DNA of 35,839 nucleotides from NCBI GenBank assembly GCA_016869875.1, contig VGDE01000015.1, forward strand, positions 1 through 35,839. Direction: 5' to 3'. The notes under the pieces were generated by a model, which saw only the letters and a list, made by a program, of their open reading frames with translations, did no database searches and was not told the DNA's origin. A program made the position numbers and the translations under genes. Origin of the DNA: Alphaproteobacteria bacterium. Lineage in GTDB: Bacteria > Pseudomonadota > Alphaproteobacteria > Rhodobacterales > Rhodobacteraceae. Positions 7,216-15,731 of the stretch are shown here, in pieces. Position 1 is the first letter of the stretch. Every line of letters starts with the position of its first letter.

Positions 7216-7827
7216 TCAACTGGCTTGGGCGGTCACTTCGGCATCGGCCGCAGGGGCGGCAGGGGCGGGGGCGGGTTCCGCAGGTGCGCCGCATCCGCCG
7301 ATCGTCTGGCCACCGACGGTCAGGCGGGCCGTCAGCGGAGAACGGTCGCGCGACGGCAGGCGGAAGCGTTCGCGCGGCGCGCCGTCGCGGCAGGGAATGG
7401 CGCGCAGGTTCACGACAAAGGGGCGCCCGTCCAGAACGCCGACATATTCCACGCCGGTCGCAAAGGTCAGGCGGTTCACCTGGATCTCGCGGCCCGCCTC
7501 GTCCGGCGCCGTGCGGTAGGTGGCGGTGTTGCCGCTGATCTGGACGTTCCAGAAGGGCTCGTTGCTGCCTGCGACAAAGGCCGTGCTGCGATAGGTCACG
7601 GGCTCGACGGTCGGAATGGGTCGGGGCGCGGCCGCGCCTGTCTCGATCGGCTCGACCAGAGGAGAGACGGCGGGCGGGCGGGGACCTTCGGGCGCTTGGG
7701 GCTCCTGCTCGGCCCCTTCCATCCCGATGTTGCGGCGCAGGTCTGTCATGGCCTCGCTGTCGCAGGCGGCGACGGGCAGGGTCAGCAGCGCAAGAAGCGC
7801 CAGGCGCAAGGAGGAACGGGGAAACAT
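7216..7827 (-). CDS. Putative lipoprotein, COG3650-like
   Basis: This 203-residue protein has a lipoprotein signal with C22 in LPVAAC. A Pro/Glu-rich linker follows to about residue 80. The globular part then opens with GSNEPFWNVQISGNTATYR, contains the pair AIPCRDG and GQTIGGCG, and has two Cys that could form a disulfide. A G-x-EPFW start and a C-terminal GC-type turn are features of the small periplasmic COG3650 family, whose function is unknown. A Pro/Ala-rich tail ends it. The start at 7827 has CAAGGAGGAACGGGG-type Shine-Dalgarno material upstream (GGAGG). It is upstream of yjbH in the same direction and is probably co-transcribed. Confidence 0.75.
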   Translation of the reverse strand: MFPRSSLRLALLALLTLPVAACDSEAMTDLRRNIGMEGAEQEPQAPEGPRPPAVSPLVEPIETGAAAPRPIPTVEPVTYRSTAFVAGSNEPFWNVQISGNTATYRTAPDEAGREIQVNRLTFATGVEYVGVLDGRPFVVNLRAIPCRDGAPRERFRLPSRDRSPLTARLTVGGQTIGGCGAPAEPAPAPAAPAADAEVTAQAS

Positions 7828-8055
7828 GGTGCTATGGCCTTCTGGTGCGGTCGGTCGGATCACGGTCGAACCAGCGTTACCAACCGCAGGCGTTCCGGGC
7901 AAGCGCAACCCCCGTCCGGACCGGCGGCAGGCAGCAGGTTGCCGCGGCGCGACCTGCGGAAACCCCTACTTGCCCGCCCATATGGGGCGAAGCACGCTTT
8001 CTTCGTTGAACTTTGCACAAAAGGCAGAAATGTTGGAAAGAACCTGTCACTTGCG

Positions 8056-9153
8056 ATGCGAGCCATGAATCCTGCGCGCCCCGGTCTCCAGACGGACACC
8101 TCCTCTTCGGTGGCCAGATTTTCATGGAACGACGGGCCCATGGCGCGGGCGATCGGGCGCTTTGACTGGTCCGCGACCCCGCTTGGCCCGATGGAGAACT
8201 GGCCAGTCTCGCTGATCACGGCCGTGCGGATGATGCTGGGGCAAAGGCATGCCACCTCCATGTTCTGGGGTGCCGACCTGATCATGCTCTACAACGACGC
8301 CTATGCCCCCGTCCTGGGGCGCAAGGAGGCGCGGGCCCTGGGCCAGCCCTTTCGCCGGATCTGGGCCGATGTCTGGGAGGACGTGCGCCCGCTGGTCGAG
8401 GAAACCCTGAACGGCCGGGGCACCTATTCCGAGGAAATGCGCCTGATCATGACCCGCAACGGGTTTGACGAGGAAACATTCTGGACCTTCAGCTATTGCC
8501 CGCTTTACGACGATGACGGCACGGTGGCGGGGCTGATGAACATCACCGTGGACGTCACCCCCGTGGTGACGGCCCGGCGCGACCAGGAGGTCATGCAGGA
8601 AGAGCTGCTGCACCGGATCAAGAACATCCTGGCCGTGACCTCGACGGTGGTTTCCGCCAGTCTGCGCAACGCTGCCACCATCCAGGAGGCGCGCGACAGC
8701 GTCGGCGCCCGGATCATGGCGCTGGCCAAGGCGCAGGGCCTGTTCACCGGCCTGGGCGACAGCGCCAACATTTCCGATGTCATGGCACGATCGATCGGCG
8801 CCCATCTGGACGGAGGAGAGCGCATCCGCCTGTCTGGCCCCTCGGTCCCGCTCAGTTCGCAGCAGGCGGTGGGGCTGTCGCTGGCCCTTTACGAACTTGC
8901 GACAAATGCCGCCAAATACGGCGCGCTGACCGTCCCCACGGGGGAGGTCGATCTGTCCTGGACGGTCGATGGGGATGCCTTTGCGCTGGATTGGCAGGAA
9001 AAGGGCGGCGCGCCCGTAGCCCAGCCCCTGCGCGACGGATTCGGGTCCAAGCTGGTCAACATGATCGTGCCCGCCTATTTCAACGGCGAAGGGCAGACCG
9101 ACTTTCACCCGCACGGCCTGCATTACAGCCTGCGCGGCCACCTGACGCCCTAG
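8056..9153 (+). CDS. HWE-type sensor histidine kinase with PAS domain
   Basis: This 365-residue cytoplasmic kinase has no membrane segment. Residues about 35-170 form a PAS-like sensor (WSATPLGPMENWP, MFWGADLIMLYNDAY, DDDGTVAGLMNITVDVT). The phospho-acceptor is H186 in LLHRIKNILAV. The ATPase part has the N-box ALYELATNAAKYGAL (N284) and W-x-E in LDWQEKGGAP (313-315), both HWE-family marks. The usual His of the HWE N-box (ALHELATNA) is Tyr here (Y279). No response regulator is adjacent, so the partner is elsewhere. The start is uncertain: ATG 8056 or ATG 8065, with no strong ribosome binding site for either. It diverges from the lipoprotein gene at 7827. Confidence 0.85.
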   Translation: MRAMNPARPGLQTDTSSSVARFSWNDGPMARAIGRFDWSATPLGPMENWPVSLITAVRMMLGQRHATSMFWGADLIMLYNDAYAPVLGRKEARALGQPFRRIWADVWEDVRPLVEETLNGRGTYSEEMRLIMTRNGFDEETFWTFSYCPLYDDDGTVAGLMNITVDVTPVVTARRDQEVMQEELLHRIKNILAVTSTVVSASLRNAATIQEARDSVGARIMALAKAQGLFTGLGDSANISDVMARSIGAHLDGGERIRLSGPSVPLSSQQAVGLSLALYELATNAAKYGALTVPTGEVDLSWTVDGDAFALDWQEKGGAPVAQPLRDGFGSKLVNMIVPAYFNGEGQTDFHPHGLHYSLRGHLTP

Positions 9154-9701
9154 CGGCCGCAGGCGCTGTTCGTGCAGCCTTGAAAAATGGCGCTTCTGGC
9201 ACATCGTTCCGATCGTGGGGTGTGCTCGCCCCATATGTCGAACATCGCAAGGCAGGTGGCGGCCACCGACCTTCACGGCGCGGGGATCGGTCCGGGCAGA
9301 GGATCGAACAAGGCCGCGCATCGGGGCGGGGAGGGCGGTCGGCTGATGCTCCGGCGCGAACCGGACTGCCTTTCGCGAACTGTCAGCGGAGCCGGGTGGA
9401 ACATCTTTCCTTGAGGCCTTTGCCGGAACGTGGATATGCCCGGCTGATCGCGTGTCTCCGCACGTCCAAACCGACAGAGCAGGCCGATCAAGGACTTGTA
9501 TCGGCCTGACCGGTTTCCGGTTGATCGCCGGACTGCTTCTGGAAGCCGGACAGAAACGTTGCGAAATCCACGGGGGATGAAGCGAGAAATCGCCTTGCAC
9601 CCGACAACGTGGTTAAGCACCACCCACCTTGTGCCGCAACACCGGCTGGCCCTTCTTGCGACTCACGCAAGGCGACAGCGGCGAGGGGCAGGACAAACAC
9701 C

Positions 9702-9740
9702 ATGACTGCGTTATTTATCGGCAGCTTGATTATATTATAA
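9702..9740 (+). CDS. Possible 12-codon leader ORF upstream of dusB
   Basis: ATG at 9702 is preceded by GGGGCAGGA at an 8-base spacing and reads MTALFIGSLIIL before TAA (9738-9740). It uses TTA twice and ATA once, codons that are very rare in this high-GC genome. A large hairpin begins 13 bases after the stop, and dusB starts at 9827. This arrangement resembles a translated leader controlling a downstream structure. The same AT-rich bases could instead be a promoter -10 region (TATATTAT), so the ORF may be fortuitous. Confidence 0.3.
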   Translation: MTALFIGSLIIL

Positions 9741-9753
9741 GCAACAAGGGCTC

Positions 9754-9799
9754 GCCTGCGAAACGGGCAGGTCGGGCTGTGCGTGCCCGTCTTGCAGGC
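9754..9799 (+). other. Large hairpin in the dusB 5' leader
   Basis: The outer arms are GCCTGC (9754-9759) and GCAGGC (9794-9799). The inner arms are ACGGGCA (9763-9769) and TGCCCGT (9784-9790). They are separated by a symmetric 3x3 internal loop and closed by a 14-base loop, giving 13 paired bases. No T-run follows. It ends 16 bases before the dusB ribosome binding site (AAGGA at 9816-9820). Confidence 0.55.
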
Positions 9800-9826
9800 G
9801 GCCGGACCCAGGGCGAAGGAAAAGAC

Positions 9827-10831
9827 ATGCAGCAGCGCGACCCGATCACCCTTGGCGACACGCCCCTTGGCCCGCCGGTGTTCCTTGCCCCGATGGCGGG
9901 TATCACCGATGTTCCGTTCCGCCGTGCCGTGGCGCGTTTCGGTGCCGGGCTGATGGTCAGCGAGATGGTCGCCTCGACCGAGATGGTGACGCCGCGCCCG
10001 TCGACGCGCGCAGCGGTGCGTGCCAAGGCGCTGACCGAGGGCCGCTTGCCCGTCAGCGTCCAGATCGCAGGCCGCGAGGCGGGCCCCATGGCCGAAACGG
10101 CGCGCATCGTGCAGGGCATGGGCGCACGGATCATCGATATCAACATGGGCTGTCCGGCCAAGAAGGTGACCGGCGGCCTGTCCGGCGCGGCGCTGATGCG
10201 CGACCTCGATCACGCGCTGTCGCTGATCGACGCGGTGGTGGGGGCGGTCAGCGTGCCGGTCACGCTGAAGATGCGGCTGGGCTGGGATGCCGACTGCCTG
10301 AACGCGGCCGATCTGGCGGGGCGGGCGCGGGATGCGGGCGTGGCGATGCTGGCCGTGCACGGACGCACCCGGGCGCAGTTCTACAAGGGCCAGGCGGACT
10401 GGCGGGCCATCCGTGGCGTGGCGGACCTGCCCGGGCGGCCGCCGCTGGTGGCCAATGGCGATGTCGTGGACGCGGCCAGCGCCCAGGCGGCCCTGGCGGC
10501 ATCGGGCGCGGAGGCGGTGATGGTGGGGCGGGGCGCGCAGGGGCGGCCCTGGCTGCTGGCGCAGATCGCGCATCAGCTGTGGGACTACCCGGCTCCTGCC
10601 ATGCCGCAGGGCCGCGTCCTGGCAGAACTGGTCGAGGAGCATTACGAGGACATCCTGGACTTCTATGGTGCCGAACTGGGCCTGCGCGTCGCGCGCAAGC
10701 ATCTGGGCTGGTATGCCGAGGCGGCTGGCGCGCCCCTTCGGGCCGACCTGCTGCAGGCCGACAGCCCGACGGCCACCATTGCCCTGATCCGGCTGGCCTT
10801 TGCCGATGCACCGGGCGAGGCCGCCGCATGA
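9827..10831 (+). CDS. dusB: tRNA-dihydrouridine synthase DusB (NifR3)
   Basis: This flavoenzyme reduces specific uridines of tRNA to dihydrouridine. The 334 residues show the TIM-barrel FMN enzyme motifs APMAGITD (21-28), NMGCPAKKVTGG with catalytic C109, and GAEAVMVGRGAQGRPW near the phosphate-binding end. The ATG at 9827 follows AAGGA; the open frame extends further upstream but has no better start. In Rhodobacter this gene is called nifR3 and leads the ntrBC operon, as it does here. The stop codon overlaps the ntrB start (ATGA). Confidence 0.93.
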   Translation: MQQRDPITLGDTPLGPPVFLAPMAGITDVPFRRAVARFGAGLMVSEMVASTEMVTPRPSTRAAVRAKALTEGRLPVSVQIAGREAGPMAETARIVQGMGARIIDINMGCPAKKVTGGLSGAALMRDLDHALSLIDAVVGAVSVPVTLKMRLGWDADCLNAADLAGRARDAGVAMLAVHGRTRAQFYKGQADWRAIRGVADLPGRPPLVANGDVVDAASAQAALAASGAEAVMVGRGAQGRPWLLAQIAHQLWDYPAPAMPQGRVLAELVEEHYEDILDFYGAELGLRVARKHLGWYAEAAGAPLRADLLQADSPTATIALIRLAFADAPGEAAA

Positions 10832-11940
10832 GCTGTCCCCGGCCCCGGGATTTTGCCGTGGCGACGCCCGGGCCGGCGTGGGAGGCGCTGCCTCTGCCCG
10901 CCCTGATCCTGGACACCCGGGGACGCGTGGCGGCGATGAACGACGCGGCCGAGATCTGGCTGAACATGTCGCGCAACTCGCTGCTGGGCAAGGCGCTGGA
11001 GGGCAAGGAGATGGCTGCGCGGCTGCGCATCCGGCCCAGCCTGCGGCCGCTGATCGGGCGGGTGGGCGACGCCAGCGAGGCGCTGTATCAACCCGGCGTC
11101 AGCTTCGAGATCGGCGACCGGGCCGGGGGCCATCAGGCGCGCCGGGCCGCCGTCCATGCCGGGCCCGCCCCCGCGACGGGCGCGGCCGTCGGCATCCTGA
11201 TCGTGCCGGCCGAGGATGACGGGCTGCAAAGCCGCCACGTCCGCAGCGCTGCCCGCAGCGCCATCGGCATGGCCGAGATGCTGGCCCACGAGATCAAGAA
11301 CCCCCTGGCCGGCATTCGCGGTGCGGCGCAGCTGATGGCGATGAATGCCACGCCCGAGGACCGCGAGATGGCCGAGATGATCGTCAGCGAATCCCGCCGC
11401 ATCGTGGCGCTGCTGGATCAGGTCGAGCGGTTCGGCGACACCTCGGCCCCCCGGCTCGCGGCGCTGAACCTTCATGACGTCCTGGAGCAGGTACGGCGCT
11501 CGGCCGCGGTGGGCTTTGGCCGCGAGGTGGCGATCGTCGCCGATTACGACCCTTCGCTGCCGATGGCGATGGCCGATGCGGACCAGCTGACGCAGGTGTT
11601 CCTGAACCTGGTCAAGAACGCCGCCGAGGCGCTGGCCGGCAAGGCCGGCGGCATGATCCGGCTGCGCAGCTTTTATGATCACACCCTGCGCCTGCCGCCC
11701 GATGAAACGGACCCGACCGGCCGTGCGCTGCCCCTGCAGATCGAGATCGAGGACAACGGCCCCGGCTTTCCCCCCGCCATTGCCGACCAGGTCTTCGAAC
11801 CCTTCGTGTCCGGGCGCGAGAACGGCACCGGGCTGGGCCTGGCGCTGGTCAGCAAGATCATCACCGACCACGGCGCGCTGATCCGCGTGGACTCGCGCCC
11901 CGGTCGTACCGTGTTTCGCATCTCCCTGCCCAAGGCATAA
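10828..11940 (+). CDS. ntrB: Nitrogen regulation sensor kinase NtrB
   Basis: NtrB (GlnL) is a cytoplasmic histidine kinase, controlled by the PII protein, that phosphorylates or dephosphorylates NtrC. In 370 residues there is an N-terminal PAS domain (about 15-125), the phospho-acceptor H154 in AHEIKNPLAG, the N-box LNLVKNAAEAL, the G1 box DNGPGFP and the G2 box GTGLGLALV. The start ATG overlaps the dusB stop, so it is translationally coupled. The next gene, ntrC, begins 11 bases after the stop. Confidence 0.95.
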   Translation: MSCPRPRDFAVATPGPAWEALPLPALILDTRGRVAAMNDAAEIWLNMSRNSLLGKALEGKEMAARLRIRPSLRPLIGRVGDASEALYQPGVSFEIGDRAGGHQARRAAVHAGPAPATGAAVGILIVPAEDDGLQSRHVRSAARSAIGMAEMLAHEIKNPLAGIRGAAQLMAMNATPEDREMAEMIVSESRRIVALLDQVERFGDTSAPRLAALNLHDVLEQVRRSAAVGFGREVAIVADYDPSLPMAMADADQLTQVFLNLVKNAAEALAGKAGGMIRLRSFYDHTLRLPPDETDPTGRALPLQIEIEDNGPGFPPAIADQVFEPFVSGRENGTGLGLALVSKIITDHGALIRVDSRPGRTVFRISLPKA

Positions 11941-11951
11941 GGACCCACACC

Positions 11952-13397
11952 ATGGACGGAACCGTTCTGATCGCCGATGACGACCGCACCATCCGCACGG
12001 TGCTGACGCAGGCGCTGACCCGCGCGGGATGCCGCGTTCATGCCACGGGCAGCCTGGCGCAGCTGACGAAATGGATCGAGGAAGGGCGCGGCGATCTGGT
12101 CATCACCGACGTGATGATGCCTGACGGCAACGGCATCGACCGCATCCCCGCCATCCGCGAAGCCCGGCCCGACCTGCCGGTGATCGTCATTTCCGCCCAG
12201 AACACCATCGTGACGGCCATCCGCGCGACCGAGGCCGAGGCCTTCGAATACCTGCCCAAGCCCTTTGATCTGCCCGACCTGATGAGCAAGGCGGGCCAGG
12301 CCCTGTCGCGCCGCCCGAGAAAGTCGGACCCGGTGCCCGATCCGCTGCCCGCGCCGCGCGAGGCGGCCGATCCCGCGATGCCGCTGATCGGGCATGCGCC
12401 CAGCATGCAGGCCCTGTTCCGCATGGTCGCGCGGGTGCTGAACGCGGACCTGCCCGTCATCATTGCGGGCGAGGCAGGCGTGGGCAAGACCACCATCGCC
12501 CGCAGCTTTCACGAACTTTCGGACCGGCGCGACCGGGGGCTGGCCGTGCTGACCTCCTCCGATGCCAGCGAAGAGGCCATTGCGCGCGCGGCCGACAAGG
12601 CGCGCGGAGGTACCATCGTGATCGAGAACCCGGCCGGGTTCGAGTCCTCGGCCCAGGCCCGGCTGATCGGGCTGATCGAGGCGATGGAATCAGGACCCGA
12701 CCGGGCACAGGCGCCGCGCATCGTGTCCACCACCGGCGCCGATCCCCAGGCGGACGTGAGCAATGGGCGGTTGCGCTCGGACCTGTATTACCGCCTGGCG
12801 GGGGTGACGATCAGCGTGCCGCCGCTGCGCGCGCGCGTGGACGACATCCTGCCCCTGGCGGCGCATCTTCTGGCGCGGGCCGCGGCCCAGGGCCTGCCCG
12901 AGCGGACCTTGTCCGATGACGCGGCCGCGATGCTGCGCGCCCATCCGTTTCCCGGCAACGTGCGCGAGCTGGAAAACATGATGCGTCGCCTGGCGCTGAC
13001 CGCCAGCGGTTCCGCCATCAGCATGGCCGAGATGCGCGAAGCGCTGACCCAGCAGGCGGGCGCGCGCGTGGTGCCGCCCGCGCCCGCGAACCTGACGACG
13101 CCGGCCCCCGAACCGGCCGGCCTCATGGCGCTGCCCCCGGCCCATTCCCGCCTGTCGGATTCGATCGAGGCGCATCTGCAGCGCTACTTCGACCTCCATG
13201 GCGACGCGCTGCCACCGCCCGGCCTGTACGATCGGATCCTGCGCGAGGTCGAGCGTCCGCTGCTGCAGGTGGCGCTGGATGCGACGGGCGGAAACCAGCT
13301 GCGCTGTGCCGACCTGCTGGGGATCAACCGCAACACGCTGCGCAAGAAGCTGACCGAGCTGAATATCGAGGTGACACGCCGCCGCAAGCTGATGTAA
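11952..13397 (+). CDS. ntrC: Nitrogen regulation response regulator NtrC, Rhodobacter type
   Basis: This 481-residue activator of nitrogen-assimilation genes has a receiver domain with D53 (VITDVMMP) and K103. Its AAA+ domain has Walker A GEAGVGKT (173-180). The C-terminal Fis-type helix-turn-helix is CADLLGINRNTLRKKL. The GAFTGA loop, which contacts sigma-54, is absent: the region between Walker A and the Walker B position is shortened. The Walker B position reads TIVIENP (221-227) instead of the usual LFLDE. Rhodobacter capsulatus NtrC has the same loss and works with the housekeeping sigma factor. The same mode is inferred here. Confidence 0.94.
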   Translation: MDGTVLIADDDRTIRTVLTQALTRAGCRVHATGSLAQLTKWIEEGRGDLVITDVMMPDGNGIDRIPAIREARPDLPVIVISAQNTIVTAIRATEAEAFEYLPKPFDLPDLMSKAGQALSRRPRKSDPVPDPLPAPREAADPAMPLIGHAPSMQALFRMVARVLNADLPVIIAGEAGVGKTTIARSFHELSDRRDRGLAVLTSSDASEEAIARAADKARGGTIVIENPAGFESSAQARLIGLIEAMESGPDRAQAPRIVSTTGADPQADVSNGRLRSDLYYRLAGVTISVPPLRARVDDILPLAAHLLARAAAQGLPERTLSDDAAAMLRAHPFPGNVRELENMMRRLALTASGSAISMAEMREALTQQAGARVVPPAPANLTTPAPEPAGLMALPPAHSRLSDSIEAHLQRYFDLHGDALPPPGLYDRILREVERPLLQVALDATGGNQLRCADLLGINRNTLRKKLTELNIEVTRRRKLM

Positions 13398-13469
13398 AAC
13401 CGCCACAGGGGGCAGCGCAGATGACACGCGCCGCCCGCAGAAAAGCCGCGAAGACGGCGAGTGGGGGAT

Positions 13470-15731
13470 ATGGCAGGCCTTGCGACAGGGCTCAGCTGGG
13501 ACAGGCTGGCGCGCATCCGGTTGCCGCGCGAGATGCGCGGGACGCTTGGCTGGGGCATGGCGCTGGCTGGCCTCGGGCTGGCTGTCACGACCCTGACGGT
13601 CATGGGCCCCTTTGGCTGGGGCACGCAGGGACGGGTGCTGCGGCTGGTGCTGCTGGCCGACCTGATCTACCTGATCCTGCTGATCGGCTTTATCCTGGCC
13701 CGCATGGCGCGGCTGATCTCGGACCGGCGGCGGGCGGCCCCTGCATCGCGGCTGCATGCGCGACTGGTCGCCATCTTTGGCGGGCTGGCGCTGGTACCTA
13801 CCGTGCTGGTTGCGCTGTTCGCCGGTCTTCTGGTCAATATCGGGCTGGAGGGCTGGTTCTCGGACCGGGTTCAGCAGGTGGTCACCACGTCGCAGGCGGC
13901 GGCCGAGGCGTATCAGGCCGAGCATCGCAGCGACCTGACCGAGGATGCGCGCGCCCTGGCGGGCGTCCTGACCCAGGCCGGCCGCGCCAATCCCCTGATC
14001 GAGGATGCCGAGATGCGCCAGCTGCTGGCGCAGGGCCAGAGCCTGATCCAGCGCGGCCTCCGCGAGGCCTATATCATCAACGGCGGGGGCGAGATTCGCG
14101 CGCGGGGCGAGCGCAGCTATCTGTTCTGGTACGAGCCTCCCACCAGCGATCAGCTGGACCGTGCCCAGACGGACGGCATCGTGCTGATCGAGGACTGGAA
14201 CAACGACGAGTTCCGTGCGCTGGTGGCCCTGCCGCCCTTGGCGGACCGCTATCTTTACGTCACCCGCGACGTGGACGGCAGTTTGCTGGGGCTGGTCGAC
14301 GACACGCGCGCGACCGCCGGCGACTATCGCCAGCTGGAGGCGATGCGCAGCCAGGTGCTGTTCGAGTTCTCGCTGGTCTATCTGGGCTTTGCGCTGCTGC
14401 TGGTGTCGGCGGCGATCTGGCTGGGGCTGTGGTTCGCCAGCCGCCTGTCGCGCCCGATCGGCCTCTTGGCCCAGGCGACCGAGCGGGTCGGGCATGGCGA
14501 TCTGGACGTGCAGGTTCCCGAACCCCGCACCGGGGACGAGATCCAGACCCTGGGCCGGGCCTTCAACCGCATGACCCGTCAGCTCAAGACGCAGCGCGAG
14601 GAACTGATCGAAAGCTATCGCGTCAGCGACGAACAGCGCCGCCTGTTCGACAACGTCCTGACCTCGGTCACGTCGGGGGTGATCGGGCTGGACGCCGTCG
14701 GAGAGATCGACTTCGTCAACCGTTCGGCCAGCCGCCTTCTGGGCCTGGACCCCCGGCGCGACATCGACGCGCTGCTGTCGGATGCCGTGCCCGAGTTCGC
14801 CGCCCTCTTCGAGCGGCTGTCGGCCTCGGTCGCGGAAACCGTGCAGGACGAGGTGCGGCTGATGCGGCAAGGGCGGGTCGAGAGCCTCCTGGTCCGCATG
14901 GCTGTCCGGCGCAGCGCCGATGGCAGCCTCGAAGGCTTCGTGGTGGCCTTTGACGACGTGACCGAACTGGTCAGCGCGCAGCGCATGGCGGCCTGGGGCG
15001 ATGTGGCCCGCCGCGTCGCGCACGAGATCAAGAACCCGCTGACGCCGATCCAGCTGTCTGCGGAACGCCTGCGCCGCAAGTTCGGGCCGCTGGCGCCCGA
15101 AAGCGAACGCGCTGCGCTGGAGCAGTATACGGATGTCATCATCCGCCAGACCAACGACCTGCGCCGCATCGTGGACGAGTTCAGCCGCTTTGCCCGCATG
15201 CCCGAGCCCGATCGCGCGGAAACCGACATGGCGGCCCTGCTGCGCGAGGTGACCCTGCTGCAGCAGGACGCGCTGCACGGCGCGTTGCGCACGGACATTC
15301 CCGATCAGCCGGTGATCGTCGATTGCGATCCGGGGATGCTGCGCCAGGCGCTGACCAACCTTTTGAAGAACGCGGGCGAGGCGGTCGAGGAGCGGCGCGG
15401 CGCAATGCCGGAGGGCTGGACGCCGTGCATCCGCGTGACGCTGGAGGCCCATCCCGAGGCCGTCTGCATCCGCATCATCGACAACGGCACCGGCCTGCCG
15501 GCCGACCGGTCGCGCCTGTTCGAACCCTATGTGACGCTGAAAAGCCAGGGCACGGGCCTGGGCCTGCCCATCGTCAAGAAGATCGTCGAGGAACATGGCG
15601 GCAGCCTGTCCCTGACCGATGCGCCCGAACCGCCGGGCGCCCAGGCCGAGATCCGCCTGCCGCGCGAGCGGCATCCGGTCCGGACCCCGAAGTCCAAAAG
15701 CAGACAAGAAAAAGACGAGGCGACACCATGA
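13470..15731 (+). CDS. ntrY: Membrane sensor histidine kinase NtrY
   Basis: This is the sensor partner of NtrX, linked to nitrogen, redox and envelope control. About 753 residues carry N-terminal membrane helices (roughly the first 120 residues), a periplasmic segment, a further helix near 300-315, a HAMP domain, a PAS domain, the phospho-acceptor His in VAHEIKNPLTP (about residue 518), the N-box LTNLLKNAGEAV, and G1/G2 boxes DNGTGLP and GTGLGLPIV. The ATG at 13470 is chosen; an in-frame GTG at 13461 is an alternative and neither has a strong ribosome binding site. The stop overlaps the ntrX start (ATGA). Confidence 0.94.
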   Translation: MAGLATGLSWDRLARIRLPREMRGTLGWGMALAGLGLAVTTLTVMGPFGWGTQGRVLRLVLLADLIYLILLIGFILARMARLISDRRRAAPASRLHARLVAIFGGLALVPTVLVALFAGLLVNIGLEGWFSDRVQQVVTTSQAAAEAYQAEHRSDLTEDARALAGVLTQAGRANPLIEDAEMRQLLAQGQSLIQRGLREAYIINGGGEIRARGERSYLFWYEPPTSDQLDRAQTDGIVLIEDWNNDEFRALVALPPLADRYLYVTRDVDGSLLGLVDDTRATAGDYRQLEAMRSQVLFEFSLVYLGFALLLVSAAIWLGLWFASRLSRPIGLLAQATERVGHGDLDVQVPEPRTGDEIQTLGRAFNRMTRQLKTQREELIESYRVSDEQRRLFDNVLTSVTSGVIGLDAVGEIDFVNRSASRLLGLDPRRDIDALLSDAVPEFAALFERLSASVAETVQDEVRLMRQGRVESLLVRMAVRRSADGSLEGFVVAFDDVTELVSAQRMAAWGDVARRVAHEIKNPLTPIQLSAERLRRKFGPLAPESERAALEQYTDVIIRQTNDLRRIVDEFSRFARMPEPDRAETDMAALLREVTLLQQDALHGALRTDIPDQPVIVDCDPGMLRQALTNLLKNAGEAVEERRGAMPEGWTPCIRVTLEAHPEAVCIRIIDNGTGLPADRSRLFEPYVTLKSQGTGLGLPIVKKIVEEHGGSLSLTDAPEPPGAQAEIRLPRERHPVRTPKSKSRQEKDEATP

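Larger units (their letters stand above)
9154..9826. other. 673-base gap without a convincing gene, before dusB
   Basis: This is the only gap longer than 300 bases. Short frames exist on both strands (for example 9187-9414 plus), but they lack a ribosome binding site and have Arg/Gly/Ser-rich, low-constraint compositions. The last 130 bases hold an AT-rich island (9709-9741), a possible 12-codon ORF (9702-9740) and a strong hairpin (9754-9799), probably the dusB-ntr promoter and leader. I see nothing interpretable in 9154-9690. Confidence 0.6.

Noticed and set aside
9187-9414. A 75-codon plus-strand frame in the gap before dusB
   Set aside because: There is no ribosome binding site, no recognisable motif, and its composition resembles random high-GC sequence.
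12690-15707. A minus-strand open frame of about 1000 codons opposite ntrC/ntrY
   Set aside because: It is antisense to clearly recognised genes. Its composition (Arg, Gln, His, Gly and Asp rich, no domains) is what the complement of high-GC coding sequence produces.
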